This document shows, piece after piece, positions 11,560 to 23,074 of a stretch of DNA of 64,000 nt. The stretch covers positions 140,250 to 204,249 of the forward strand of contig JAJAGP010001329.1 in assembly GCA_025084515.1 (NCBI GenBank), written 5' to 3'. The position numbers and the translations under genes were made by a program. The stretch's first letter is position 1; each line of letters begins with the position of its first letter. This DNA comes from Ancistrus triradiatus (taxonomy: Eukaryota > Chordata > Actinopteri > Siluriformes > Loricariidae). Below the pieces are notes generated by a model that ran no database searches, was not told the origin of the DNA, and saw only the letters and a list, made by a program, of their open reading frames with translations.

Positions 11560-12260
11560 AATCGCCCGGCTTGTCAGATGTTTGATGGCTGAACTGTTGC
11601 GCATCTCTCAGGCCTCGAGCTCCTTTACCCGTCTACGCTTTTCTGCTACAGTAAGCTCAAACTCCCCCTCCATCGATCGCACCACATCCCTCCTGTCCCA
11701 CTCGCTAATTCTCCCTCTCGCCTCTTTCATCCGGATCGCGGCGGCACGATGAGGTGGCGAAAAAGGGCGGGGGGAACAAAATCAATAACGAGGCCAAGCG
11801 GGAGAGGTCAGGGTTCAGCGGGGTCCTTGACTAATGTGAGGAGTGGCAGGACTCTGGAGCCGAGAGGAGCGTGATGGAGATCCTGTTAGCAGCCATCGAT
11901 CCGGCCGCTGTGTGCTGGTGATGGCTTATCAGGGAGAGGCTCGAGGCGGTGGAGTTATCAGATCAGTGGGAACAGGAACCGGATTTATCTCGCTCGGGGC
12001 CAATAAGTGTCAGAACTTCAGAGCGAGAAGGAAAACGATGGTGTCAGAAAAAAGCATCTCGCTGATGACCGGGATGTTGGACCCTGCCCCGGGGAGTGCT
12101 AACGATCCTACAAAGGGCTAACGGGTCTAACAGAGGCTAAACAGAGGCCAACACAGGTGTCTAGTTTTGAAACAGTAAGATTTGTGGGACGTCAGTTAGC
12201 CGCTGTGTTTGCGGTCTCTAAAATGCCCCAGTGAGCGAGTCAATTAACCAAATTTAATTA
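11560..12260. promoter_or_regulatory. Candidate conserved non-coding block
   Basis: GC-rich, repeat-free block with CACTCGCTAATTCTCCC, CATCCGGATCGCGG, ATGGCTTATCAGGGAG, TTGACTAATGTGAGG and CTCGGGGCCAATAAGTG. Overlapping frames on both strands argue against protein coding. This texture is typical of deeply conserved enhancers. Confidence 0.4.
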
Positions 12261-12429
12261 CGTTCTCCTGTAACTTCTTCTCATCTCCTGTCCATCAACA
12301 GGACGTTTCTCCTTGCTTCAAGCACCTAGACTAACGAGTAGAGATTGAACCCAAATTGAAGGTCTTCTGGATCCAAAGGTTAAAATGGAACCACTTACTC
12401 TTACCTCTTAAATACTGTCATGTTTTAGG

Positions 12430-12545
12430 AAATCAGAAACTGACATGGACTCAAGTGTGGAGAACATGCCAACTCCACACAGACGATATCCCGACCTTCA
12501 GCACCACGAGCTGCTCTGCCTCTGTGTTGCCCTGTAAAACAAAAA
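12430..12545 (+). repeat. Retroposon fragment with GTGGAGAACATGCCAACTCC
   Basis: The phrase GTGGAGAACATGCCAACTCC with following CACACAGA is a familiar internal segment of fish retroposons. It is only a fragment and lacks ends. Confidence 0.4.
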
Positions 12546-12969
12546 GGTGGTTCACATCACGATCACTAAAGAAGCATAAAAGAGAACTACTGTAACTCCT
12601 GATTCTGACAGACCATTATGGCATATAAAACCCAAAACATTTCTGAACCTGCGTCTCCAGGACCACGAAGCTGTGCAGCACCAACATTACTGTTATATTA
12701 ACAATATTAAAATTGTGATACCTGTGTGATAAAAGTGAAACAATTTATACTGATATACCCTCCATAATCACCCATTTCTTACTACAACTAGAACCATAAT
12801 CACAGTACTGCTACTCTGAGTAACAAAAAAATAACAACAGTACTACTACTAATGCACTCAGTAGTTAGTAAAATTTCCCCATTGTGCCACTAATAAAGGA
12901 TTTATCTCATCTTACTACACATCTACGTAATAGTACTATTCTAAATATTACTACAACTACTAGTAAAAA

Positions 12970-13145
12970 TTTAAGTGCATTTAGGCAGACGCTCTTATCC
13001 AGAGTGACTTAAAAGTTATATAATCTTACAATTCCAAGCAGTTGTTGGTTAGAGAACTTGCTCAAGGACCCCAACAGTAGCAGCTTGGCAATGGTGGGAT
13101 TTGAAACCCTGGACTTGCTGGACTATAAACTGCCACCACATCCCA
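12970..13145 (+). repeat. SINE-like repeat (GCAGACGCTCTTATCCAGAG family), copy 1
   Basis: The landmarks TTTAGGCAGACGCTCTTATC, TTGCTCAAGGACC, GTAGCAGCTTGGCA and GTGGGATTTGAAACCCTGGA appear in the same order as in the copy at 22710-22895. The family is very common in teleosts. The GATTTGAAACCC segment looks like a tRNA-type B box. Confidence 0.75.
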
Positions 13146-14500
13146 CATAAATAATATTATAATACTAACACTACTACTAAAAAATAACACTAACTACTCA
13201 TGCTATTACTATTATTACTACCTATTATAAGAAATAATAATAGCACTACCACTCATGCTATTACTACTACTAATGGTACTACTACTAGTAACACTGCTAA
13301 GAAGGGCTAACAGAAAGCCAGCATAGGTGTCTACTTTTGAAAACAGAAAGATTTGCGTCGTCAGGTCATTAGTGTCTGAAAATGTACTGCTATAGTACTA
13401 CTACTCGTTACTGCTACTACTACTACTACTACTACTAATACTAATAATACAGTTACTACTAAATAATTTAGTAGTTATTACTATTAAATACTTGCTAATA
13501 ACACTTCTACTCTTGTTATTACTACTACTACTACTACTATTATTATTCATGTATTACTACCGTATTTTCCGGGCTATTAAGCGCACGGGTTATAAGGGCG
13601 CATTAAATGAAACAAACATCTTACGTTCCGTCGGAAGCCTCAGTTTTTGGTCTTTACCTGGCGCAGGGCGTCTTCTCTTGCTTCCTCCACTTCCGTACCA
13701 TGATTCGTTAATGTTGAATTCTCTCGCAGCTGCTCTATGACCATGTTTGTACTGCGTGACCGATAGCGCTGAGTTTTGAAATCCGCTTCAAAAATAAATG
13801 AATGAATGCACGTTACCCTAATGCTGAGGCACAGATCGGTATTATTACTCCGCTATGTTCCTGACTACGGTGGCTGTGAGCTTCGTAACTTACCAACGCC
13901 ATGCTAAACATTTTGAGCAGATTTATGAGCGCCGTGTACCATCTACAATCGGTTCTAGGTCAGAAAGCACAACCGGAATTAATTCATACATTAGACGCAC
14001 CGCATTTTAAGGCGCACTGTCGATTTTTTGAGAAAATTAAAGGATTTTAAGTGCACCCTTATGGTCCGAAAAATACGGTACTACTGACATACTGCTGCTG
14101 CCACTCTTATACTACTACAACCAATAATAATACTATTACTCATGTTTTACTACAACTACTAATAAGTATATTAATAAAACTATTGCTCATGTATTACTGC
14201 TATTAAATAATACTATTACTCCTGTTATTAGTACTAACACTACTAATAATACTATAAACTCATGTATTACTACTACTAATAATAATTATATTGCCACTCG
14301 TTACTGTAACTACTACTCATGTTATTGTAATAGTACTACTAGTATATAGTAGACCCAGGTAACACATGAGTAATAGTATTATTAATGGTATATTAGTATA
14401 ATAATAGCGAGTAGTATTATTAATATTAGTAGTAATACACGAGTTATGGTAATTATTGTTAGAAGTAATACTAATAACATGAGTAGGAATTACTATTAGA
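13140..14500. repeat. Long degenerate TAC/TAA trinucleotide region
   Basis: Imperfect TAC, CTA, TAA and ATT triplets extend over more than 1 kb, interrupted by the MITE at 13559-14083. After about 14340 the complementary AGT/GTA triplets take over, so the array forms an imperfect inverted repeat. The valine- and leucine-rich open frames inside are artefacts of the triplet repeat. Confidence 0.8.
13559..14083. mobile_element. MITE with CGTATTTTCCGGGCTATTAAG ends
   Basis: The left end reads CGTATTTTCCGGGCTATTAA and the right end GGTCCGAAAAATACG, an inverted pair. Subterminal GCGCAC words (left GCGCACGGG, right GCGCACTG and GTGCACCC) mirror each other too. The element is about 525 bases long and sits between triplet-repeat sequence on both sides. 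A TA step on each flank fits a Tc1/mariner-superfamily target site, but the superfamily is inferred. Confidence 0.7.
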
Positions 14501-14509
14501 TTGTTTTTT

Positions 14510-14880
14510 TGTTTATTTTACATCGCTATCATCAGCATCAATGGCCATTTTAATGAAGACACAGGGATATATCGATACACAAGGTTTACTTTCAAAAAAC
14601 TAGTCATATATATTTACATATATACTGAATAATATATACATAAGTAATCAGTTGTCTTTGGACTGTGAGAGGAAATCCGGAGCTTAGTATTAATACACGA
14701 GTTATTATTATTAATAGTATTTACTGCTAACACAAAGTAGTATTATAGGAGAGTAGTAAATAAGACTGGCAGTATTAGTGGTAGTAATATATATGATTGA
14801 ATATATTAACTCTTGTTATCATTACTGCTACTAATAATATAGCCTATTCTGTATTTCACAGGGCACAGGCAGAATCACAC
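14510..14880. other. AT-rich spacer with triplet runs
   Basis: Mostly low-complexity AT-rich DNA; TAT/TAG-type triplet fragments return at 14690-14840. No gene was seen. Confidence 0.4.
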
Positions 14881-15164
14881 CCAACATGAGGGCGTGAGGT
14901 GAGAGTCAAAGAGCTGACAGGGGCCACTACTGCAGTGCTGGGGACTAAACTTCTCCCCTTCCACCCAATTGTGCATGGGAACGTCATGGTGGGCTTATCA
15001 ATTTACCGCTGCCACCATCCCAACCCTGCTGCTCTACTTCTACTCTACTCATTTTATATTATTATTTATTATTTTAATACACCCACTCTTACCTTACCAC
15101 AAGTCATAGTTTCCATCTGCATGTCCTGTTACTAATGTTAATAACGATATACTATACTAAAGAC

Positions 15165-15455
15165 AGCACAGGTTGGAAAATTGGGAGACAAAATTCGAGA
15201 GGGAAGACTGAGATGGTTTGGACATGTGCAGAGGAGGGATAGTGGATATATTGGTAGGAGGATGTTGGAGATGGAGCCGCCAGGCAAGAGACGGAGAGGA
15301 AGACCAAGGAGGAGTTATTTGGTTGTGGTAAATGAAGATATGCAGGGAGTTGGGGTGAGAGTAGAGGACGTGGAGGACAGGGTGAGGTGGAAACGTTTAA
15401 CTCGCTGTGGTGACCCCTGATAAAGGGAGAAGTCGAAAGAAGAAGAAGATACTAT
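15165..15455 (+). mobile_element. 3' end of a non-LTR retrotransposon (LINE) ORF
   Basis: A 79-codon open frame from 15181 to the stop at 15420 encodes the tail of a LINE reverse-transcriptase polyprotein: RLRWFGHVQRRD, then GRRMLEMEPPGKRRRGRP, then an EDM..VGVRVEDVEDR segment and a final CGDP. These are hallmark C-terminal phrases of fish LINE proteins. It is followed by a short GAAGAAGAAGAT 3' tail. Everything upstream of this tail is missing, as expected for 5'-truncated insertion. Confidence 0.8.
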
Positions 15456-15599
15456 AGATAAGATACCTACAATATAATTACTAATACTAGCTGCTCCAGT
15501 GACTACAATATGGGATGCTTTGTTTTTAAATGTTATAATACTCTGAATAATAACTTACTGTGCAATAACATTTATTCATATTTGGTAACTGGATTCTGC

Positions 15600-15718
15600 T
15601 TTTTTGGTGCTCAGTTCCCTATCATTATCAGTCAGCATTCAGCGTAAGCTCTAATGTGCTGTTTAATAACCAGGCTTTTCTCTGTATCAGCTTATTTTCC
15701 TCTCAGTGGACTACAGGC

Positions 15719-15757
<39 letters not shown>

Positions 15758-15919
15758 AGGAAAGGAGCAATGAAAGCAAATTAAGTGCCATTTAAATGAC
15801 TGACGTTTTCATGATACGGGTAATTATCACCACTGATGTTCTCAAATGAGTTGAGAAGGCCTGTTCAGTGCTCGCCTCCTCAGGGACCTGGGGTTACACA
15901 ACAATGATGTAACGCGTGT

Positions 15920-15989
<70 letters not shown>

Positions 15990-16215
15990 TTGCATGACAA
16001 TATTCAAGGCATTACAAAAAGAGAAAGCTGTAACGTATCTGGGGAGGAGAAATAAGACAGGGAGAGGAGAGAGAATGTGCGAATGCGAGTGAGGGTTCGA
16101 GGGTCGGAGGCTCAGAAATGCACTTGCCATTTAGAAGTAAATTTAATGAGCCCATGGTGGCAGTGAATTTACTCACAGATCAATTGATCATGTCACGGAC
16201 AAATGGGTAAACAAA
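15600..16215. promoter_or_regulatory. Candidate conserved block broken by microsatellites
   Basis: Unique sequence with GCAAATTAAGTGCCATTTAAATG, GGGTAATTATCACC, GTAAATTTAATGAGCCC and CAGATCAATTGATCATG surrounds a GT tract (15721-15755) and a CA tract (15919-15988). TAAT/ATTA cores are dense and there is no coding frame. Confidence 0.35.
15919..15988 (+). repeat. (CA)n microsatellite
   Basis: An uninterrupted CA tract of about 70 bases. Confidence 0.98.
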
Positions 16216-16292
16216 CATGTGCATTAATTCTGGCCGTCCCCCTGCTCCTCTGCCTCCCCCCTGCTGAGACAATACACTCACACACATCACCC

Positions 16293-16295
<3 letters not shown>

Positions 16296-16382
<87 letters not shown>
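16296..16382 (+). repeat. (GA)n microsatellite
   Basis: An uninterrupted GA tract of about 87 bases, a perfect purine/pyrimidine mirror repeat. Confidence 0.98.
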
Positions 16383-16388
<6 letters not shown>

Positions 16389-17640
16389 GATGGTCTGCTC
16401 TAGGAAGGTCCCAAGACTTTTGCACAAGACTGCAGATGGATAGTAAATAAGGATTTACAGTCATTAATAAAATAAAATATAATAAAGTAACAATTGAATT
16501 TAATATACAAGTATAATTAACTAAAATATAATTACATACAAACTAAATAATGAAACAAATATTATGCAATAACAAAATGTATAAAACAAACAATAAATTA
16601 AAACAAATCATTCAAATGCAATATTTTCAATTACTTATTTATATACGAAAACACAATGTATCAATAACTCTGGTAAAAATAAATTGGCAAACAAGTACAT
16701 TTTTAAATACTACTACTACTACTACTACTACTACTACAACAAACTTAAAAAAATAATTAAAATGCAATATTATCTCAATTGCTACATTATATACAAATAT
16801 AAAATCAATAACTAAATTAAAAATAAGTTACCAAACAATTACATTATGTATAATAATAATAATAATAATAATAATAGTCATCATCATCATATGTATAATT
16901 AGATACAAACCAAAAAATAATTAAAACAAAAACAAACAAATGCAATATTATCTCAATTACTGAATTATATATGAATATACTGATAACTTATAAATTATAA
17001 CTGAATTAAAAATAAATTAGCAAACAATTACATTATGTATAACAAAAATATTATTATTATACAAACCTAAAGATAAATAAAAGAAAAATAACTAAAATTC
17101 AATATTATGTAAATTCTATTTTTTTATATTATCTTACTGAATTATACAAATATATATATATAAACGAAATATGTAATGTAGGTCAATTGGTGTTTCTAAA
17201 GTGGCCCTAGTGTGTGAGTGTGCGTCCTATAATGGATTGGTGCCCTGTCTAGTATTACAAGGATGAGAAAATGAATGAATAATTAAAATGCAATAGTATC
17301 TCAATTAAAAATAAATTAGCAAAGAAGTACATTTGGTATACATGTATACAATAACAATAATTTAATAGTATTTTCTGTATTAGTAATGTAATAGTATTTA
17401 CTGGTGCTCCATTAATCCATTTTTATGAGGCTTCTGATATTAGTTCTTCAACAAGCAGTACCAAAGTCTACACAAGTCTTTTGGGTGTGATGGGGAGGCA
17501 AAAATATAGGCATGAACTAAAATAAAATAAATAAATAATGCAGTGAGAGGGGACAGGACCGAGACTGGTCTCCCACTGAGAGGGTCCATCCCACCTCTTT
17601 ACACGGATAGTTAAGCTCAGCAGGACTTCTTACACCAACA
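16383..17640. other. AT-rich low-complexity spacer
   Basis: AT-rich DNA with a TAC run (16704-16736) and a TAA run (16850-16875). A recurring phrase of the type AAAATAAATTAGCAAACAATTACATT (seen in parts near 16820, 17005 and 17310) suggests old local duplication. At 17190-17280, TGGATTGGTGCCCTGTC marks a retroposon tail fragment. Confidence 0.5.
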
Positions 17641-17689
17641 CGGAATGAGCAGATGAAGAGAAGAGGAGGAGTGAGTGAGTGTGTGAGTG

Positions 17690-17850
17690 AGAGAGAGAGT
17701 TTCTTTATCTAGAGCATCTTTTTTCCCTCTTTCTGCTTAAAATAGTTTTTGCACTATTGTATCTTATGCATTGGTTATTACTGATTTGTAAATGCTTTGG
17801 CTTTAACATTTATGCCAATAAAGTCCTTTTGAACTTAACTGAGAGTTTTT
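17690..17850 (+). repeat. Probable LINE 3' UTR remnant
   Basis: A stretch with TTGTAAATGCTTTGGC and ATGCCAATAAAGTCCTTTTG resembles the 3' ends of fish LINEs, which close with a similar AATAAAG segment. There is no ORF next to it, so this is a short relic at best. Confidence 0.35.
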
Positions 17851-17929
17851 TTTTTTATGTTTTCCCTTTTTAACCTATTTTGTTCTATGCGTCTTTTTAC
17901 CTTATTTCTCCACCAAGAGTGTCACAGTG

Positions 17930-18330
17930 AGAGACTTATTAGGTTCTAGGGACTAATTTGAGAGGAACGACCCCCCTGCAGAGCTCCTCCAAGAACTACA
18001 TTCATTCCAGAGTTTTGAGCTTTGCTTCTTTGTATTTCTGGTATCGGAGTACTGGTTTGTGTTTGCATTGCATGTCCACTGTATTGGTACCTGGTTATTG
18101 CTTCTTGCTTACCTGCCTGTGTAGGAATACGAATTGGATTCATTAAACCTGCACTTGACTTCTAACCCCTTTTGTGAGTCGACATACGAGTCGCCCAAAA
18201 AGAACAAAGAGGATGAAGCCTGCCCAATGATGCAAGAGTTCTGTCCTGGCTCCCAGTCCTCGGCTGGTGGTTACGAATTAAAAATTCAGAACCACAAAGC
18301 AACTTCACAGACTTATCGGTAATTATGGTC
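17930..18330 (+). mobile_element. Possible LTR fragment
   Basis: The segment GCTTACCTGCCTGTGTAGG, then GGATTCATTAAACCTGCAC, then TTTTGTGAGTCG resembles the 3' part of gypsy-type LTRs in fish. No primer-binding site or gag-pol sequence is visible, so this would be a solo or truncated LTR. Confidence 0.3.
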
Positions 18331-18433
18331 TTACACCATCCTGCACCCCTTATTTACAAATTCAATTACAGGTTCTGCTGGTTTTCTGAATGAGACGTAA
18401 CACAAGCTCTGCACGTAGTAAATGTAAACTTAA

Positions 18434-19190
18434 ACAACACTCACTGACAAAAAAAATAACTGACCAAGAAGGAGTTGATGGAATCGAATGAAACTTTATG
18501 TGTGTGAATGTAATGACGATATATGTAAGTGATCGTAATATTATACTTTTTGAGGAAAACTGTACAATTGAAAGAAGGATCTAGTTACCCTGTTAGGTCG
18601 CCTCCAGCCTGGACACAAGATGAGATGCAGTTGGGCATCGAGGCATAGAGGTTCAGTATCGTATCCTGTGACACATTTACCCACAGATGTTGCAGCTTGG
18701 CCTATAGATCCTGCACACTGTAGGCTTCCGAAACTGGTGTCCTGCACATATTGCTGAGTTGTTCAATGTGATGGTGCCCCAGATCATCACACCAGCAGTT
18801 GGGGCAGAGTGTGGCTCCACAGCAAAGTCAGGATTGAAGCGCTCACCATGAGGCCTAAGTACTGGAACCCGACCATAATTGGATCCCAATGGCAGGACAC
18901 GTAATGTGACAACAAATTTCCTTCTGTTAAGCACCTGGAACTGGCAGAGCCAGGGGTGTAGGGAAGGTGCCAAGGTACCAAGAGGTACACTATCCAAAAG
19001 TAGCCTCAGAGCCTTTTTATAGGGCAGCAGGGGAAACACTTTTACGCCTTCTTGTGGTAAGACCCAGTATCTTATCAGAACACACCTGTAATCATTCACA
19101 TATCTGCCTGAGACGGAACTGCATGCAGAGTTTTTCAGCAATTCAACATTTCTGTCTGGGTGCGTTCTTTTTTGTCAATGACTATAAATC
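18434..19190 (-). pseudogene. Internally deleted Tc1-like transposase element (family T2)
   Basis: Read on the minus strand the element begins near 19190 with TGACAAAAAAGAACGC and ends near 18434. Transposase fragments are visible: APTAGVMIWGTI (about 18770-18810), then after a deletion LQHLWVNVSQDT and NLYASMPN, with a C-terminal SCVQAGGDLTG-like string around 18590-18620. The central DDE region, including the FQQDNARPH-type motif, is missing. The right end at 18434 has CACTCACTGACAAAAAAA. Not functional. Confidence 0.8.
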
Positions 19191-19369
19191 TGCCAATTTT
19201 AGAGTTTACAATGTTAAAACTTATTGAAAACATTTGAACAGACAAGCGTTTAATTTCCCACTTATTTAATAGTGTTACATACCATTACGTACACTTATGT
19301 TTTACTTTTTTTCTGTCCGTGTTGCATTCTATACAGAATATTGATTATTACGATAATCACTAATAGCTT

Positions 19370-19930
19370 TATTTTTGCAGACGGAAGCAAATGTCTTGCA
19401 GCCAGAAGTCCGATGACTGATCACCGCTACTTAGTGACTGTAGGACTGGGCAGCTCCGACTCACATCTGTTAGCGCCATGGCACGATCCATAATCCATCC
19501 ATCAACTGCAAGTGGATTCACCTACTGTAACCAGGAAGCTCGTTTCCATGTCAAAGGCCCGATCACACCGAGCCTATACGCCCTCATCCGTCGTGCAGGG
19601 CCTGAGCAGCTGTGACAGCCAAAGAGCCGGCGCAGATGAAGTCTGAGAAACAATTAAGCCCTGAAATAAGTACCTTAATTCAGCCATTCTATCCATTGAT
19701 CATCCCTGATCAACTCATTTACCCTCTCTGATTTCAGGACTCTGTTTGCTTAGCATCTCCCCCTTTTCCACCAGCACTACTAATTACCTTTAATGGGAAA
19801 GAGATAAAGGGCTTCGGATGCATGATTCCCTCTGACAGGCTCTCAGGACGTCTTGATTAGTGCTAAATCGCTCTGGACTGAGTCAGAAGGTCTCATAGGG
19901 ACGGATGGTTACCATCGTAATAGTTATTAA
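19370..19930. promoter_or_regulatory. Candidate conserved non-coding block
   Basis: Repeat-free with AAACAATTAAGCCCTG, CTACTAATTACCTTTAATGG and GTCTTGATTAGTGCTAAATCG. The ordered TAAT/ATTA cores and absence of coding suggest an enhancer. Confidence 0.4.
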
Positions 19931-20515
19931 CAGAGAAAGATGAAGACAACTGGACACGAATTTGCTACAAATGTGCTTTTAGAGGCTGTTAGAGAACCAT
20001 GCGGGGAAGTTATTTTATAAAGCGGTGTGTGAAGCTTTTACTAAAGAGGAGGTCAGTGTAATATCAGTTGAAATAAATAGCATGGATAATGACATATTAT
20101 ACCACAGACCCTGCGTTTGATTGGCTGAGAGACGTTCTAGGAATGCCAGTACTGCACGAAAAAGCTCCCCAAGTATTACTCCACCACAACCAGTTAGTGG
20201 TACATGAATATATAGTAATATCAGGAGTACTGGGTGCTAGACCTGGAGTACTGGAACTCAAACCTGCTGCTGAGACCTAAATACACGTGAGCACGGCAAG
20301 TTTCCTGCTTTAGCACGTTCGATTCCATTCCGAGATCAGGTTTAGCGGGAGTATTAGAGCAGGAAATCTGGACCCTCTGATCTAATTGGATTTGTCTTAC
20401 GGCGAACATGTGCGTTCCAGCTGTCAAAGGTTCCCAAAATGGATGGTATTCAAACGACTATTTCAAGATCCAAAAAAGATCCTCTTTGAAGAGTGTATCC
20501 TGCTGACAGTCATGA
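19931..20515. other. Unassigned spacer
   Basis: No gene, RNA or recognisable repeat was seen. Short open frames overlap on both strands. Confidence 0.35.
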
Positions 20516-21385
20516 CTCAATCACGGAGCTATTAGACGGTGAATCGGCGCAGAAGTAACGCAAGAGCTGAGCGCGATGCCAAGAACATCCATAAAAGCTT
20601 CCTGAAAGCAGTCATTTGTAAAACAAGGAGTTTAAACCAGATTACGGCTCAACAATAACCCGATCCCTTATGTTCGTGCCCATAATTCTGTCAGAAGAAG
20701 CGTGTTTGTATGCTTTGTAGGAGGCAGAGCATCAGACAGTCACACTGCAACAACATTTTCCAGCGAGGCCAGGTTAATCCTGTGGAGGTGGTTCAGCAAC
20801 CGCGGCGGAATGAAAAGAGTGCGCGCGCCTCCAAATCTGGGCTCTCTAAGCGCCGTTAATGCTGGAGCCACCTCAGCATTTCTAAAGGATTGAGAGGATT
20901 GGCTTAGTCGACTCTCTAATGAGTCAATTGTTCTTTTGTTTGCGCTATTAAGGAGCATTAGCCGCATTAAGGTGTGGGAGTGAATGGGAGACGGTGCTGA
21001 AAAGGCTAATCTGGGGCTTCTTAAGGTGAGCTTCACAAACAGAGGTCTATTGTGCGCCTCTACCTGAGCCACTTTAAAAACGGCGCGGCGAAATCCCAGC
21101 ATGATCATACGCATTTTTTATAGGATCATATTTAATGGCATACGTGCACAGCAGCGCTCACGCACGGGGCGCAAATGCCAACGTCGGTCTTGTTCTTAGT
21201 TACTTTCTGAAAGGAAACCTGATGAATGAATCGGGCCATTATGGCCAAGAGAAACACTACGCAGAACACGGTGTCGGAACAATCAATAGTACAACGCTGA
21301 CGGTGGATAGAGTGAGATTTGGGATGGTAAAGGCCCAATGCAATGCCGTTGCAGACACTTTTTCTTGAAAATTGAAGGCCTTCGT
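20516..21385. promoter_or_regulatory. Strong candidate conserved non-coding block
   Basis: About 870 bases free of repeats. Contains AGCGCCGTTAATGCTGGAG, CTCTCTAATGAGTCAATTG, GCGCTATTAAGGAGCATTAG and CCGCATTAAGG: TAAT or ATTA cores at close spacing together with CAATTG. Overlapping frames on both strands (up to 124 codons) have no splice sites or domain. Of the left-flank blocks this looks most enhancer-like. Confidence 0.45.
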
Positions 21386-21880
21386 TGTGTCCTGTACAAC
21401 TCAAAGTTCATACTGTTTATAGTTTTATACCACCACGTTAACATGAAGCAGCTAATAAGGATTTAGGCCAGACCTCCAAAACAGCTTTAATCCTTTGAGG
21501 AATTCCATCGTACAAGTCCTGAAGGGTTACTGCTGGGATGTTGGAGCTTCTTCAAGAAGAAAATCGCTCCACTACTTTAAGGGATGAAGCAGGTGGAGAT
21601 CAACTTCGCAGACTGCGGTCAAAACTTCCCATAAAGGCTTAGCGATGCTTCAACCTGGTGATTCACTAAAACGCACATGAATCATTTCAGCACCATGTAT
21701 CATGGCATATGGGAAAACTGGGAGGTTTTCAGGAGAATGAGCTCCCGTAAGATTGGCTCATGTTTGTTGACACCATCTGGCTGCCTGTACCATCAAAGAT
21801 CCTCCATATATAACAGGAGACATTTTGGGTTGAAGGCTTCCTTCGGCGTCCACCGACGTACAATAAATTCAAGATACGAG
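21386..21880. mobile_element. Possible worn transposase-like sequence
   Basis: TTTGAGGAATTCCATCGTACAAG and the phrase AGGAGAATGAGCTCCCGTAAG have the texture of an old Tc1-like relic, but no catalytic motif can be read in any frame. It is listed so that the stretch is covered; it may equally be unique spacer. Confidence 0.2.
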
Positions 21881-21887
21881 TCGATTC

Positions 21888-21990
21888 TGGTGGCGCAGCG
21901 GTGAGATATGTTAGACCCAGTGCTTAGTTTGTAAAGTATGAGGTGCCAGGGCTTGTCCTGACAACAGCGAGGTGGATGGCATTAGTAATT
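21888..21990 (+). repeat. tRNA-type SINE head fragment
   Basis: TCTGGTGGCGCAGCGGTGAGA is the classic A-box head of fish tRNA-derived SINEs. The rest is short and diverged. Confidence 0.5.
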
Positions 21991-22074
21991 GGACTGCAGT
22001 GCTGGACTGCATGTCCTAATAGTAATACATTATGAGAACATTATGGAGAAACCTGAGGTGAGCCAAGTGTTAAA

Positions 22075-22300
22075 ATGGAGAACACATCCACATTTAAAAC
22101 TGCAGCAGCACTGCTGTGTCTGATCCACTCATACCAGCACAACACACACTAACACACCACCACCACCACATCAGTGGGACGAACAAAGTAGAGAAACACA
22201 TGGACTACAGTCTGTAATTATAGAACTACAAAGTGCCGACATATGGTAAGTGGAACTGATAAAAATGGACAGTGAGTGTAGAAAGTGTGTCGAACATTAC
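22075..22300 (+). repeat. Interspersed repeat family R1, copy 3
   Basis: Carries CAGCAGCACTGCTGTGTCTG, CACACTAACACACCACCACC, CATGGACTACAGTCTGTAAT and GGACAGTGAGTGTAGAAA in the order seen in copies 1 and 2, with an internal deletion. Confidence 0.75.
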
Positions 22301-22324
22301 AGGTGTTAGGATTAATACACAGTA

Positions 22325-22645
22325 TGACCCTTGCCCTAAACAAGAGAGAGATCTTTGACCCCCATTGAGCCGCACTAGCTATAGAGCTTCCCTTTCAGCA
22401 TCATCCTCATCCTTCAGCTCTAACTGCATGACTCGGTGAAACTCCCTCAGGGCAGAAATCAGAAATCAATTCCCAATAAGGCAGCCATACTTCCTGTTTA
22501 ATACAGCTGCCCATCAATAGGCATCCAGCCACTTAAAGGAGTAAAGAGCCTCTTTAGGCGGTTAATTACCCAATCAGGGTTAATGGAACCACCTAATCAA
22601 CACCCAACCCAGGCTTACAGACGCCATTCAACTCACAAAAACTCT
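22325..22645. promoter_or_regulatory. Candidate conserved non-coding block
   Basis: Unique sequence with AAATCAATTCCCAATAAGG, GCGGTTAATTACCCAATCAGG and GGTTAATGGAACC. TAAT and CAAT cores are dense in about 100 bases. Nothing codes here. Confidence 0.4.
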
Positions 22646-22709
22646 ACACAATCTCCTGTGTTTTCTCTAATAATTACACAACCAATAATATTCTTCTTTT
22701 AAGGCTACA

Positions 22710-22895
22710 CTTACAGCATTTAGCAGACGCCCTTATCCAGAGCGACTTACAATTGGTACAGTCTTACAGCTCAAGCAATTGTGGGTTAAGGGCCTTGCTC
22801 AAGGACCCAACGGTGGCAGCTTGGCAGAAGTGGGATTTGAACCCTGGACCTTGTGGTCCATAGTCCAGTACCTTACCCACTACCACAGTCCCACA
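22710..22895 (+). repeat. SINE-like repeat (GCAGACGCCCTTATCCAGAG family), copy 2
   Basis: A good copy: TTTAGCAGACGCCCTTATCC, TTACAATTGGTACAGTC, GGGCCTTGCTCAAGGACCC, GTGGGATTTGAACCCTGGAC. It is closer to the family pattern than the copy at 12970. It is followed at 22900-23000 by a retroposon tail containing GGAATGCCAGTCCATCG. Confidence 0.8.
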
Positions 22896-23074
22896 TTGTC
22901 CCCATTGTAGCTAACATAAGTGGGTTCTGGTGCCTTTCCTCTGAGAACATGGGGCACAGGGGTAAACGTGCCCTGTATGGAATGCCAGTCCATCGCCGGG
23001 CTTTTTATGGATTACTGTTTGAGCACCAAGAGATGATCACCTGACTAGTCTCCTCCCCTCAGATACAGTCGGGT

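Noticed and set aside
15181..15420. 79-codon frame as a small host protein
   Set aside because: RLRWFGHVQRRD and the GKRRRGRP segment identify the C-terminal end of a LINE polyprotein, followed by a short simple 3' tail.
18677..19141. 154-codon minus-strand frame as a host gene
   Set aside because: It contains APTAGVMIWGTI and belongs to the Tc1-like T2 element.
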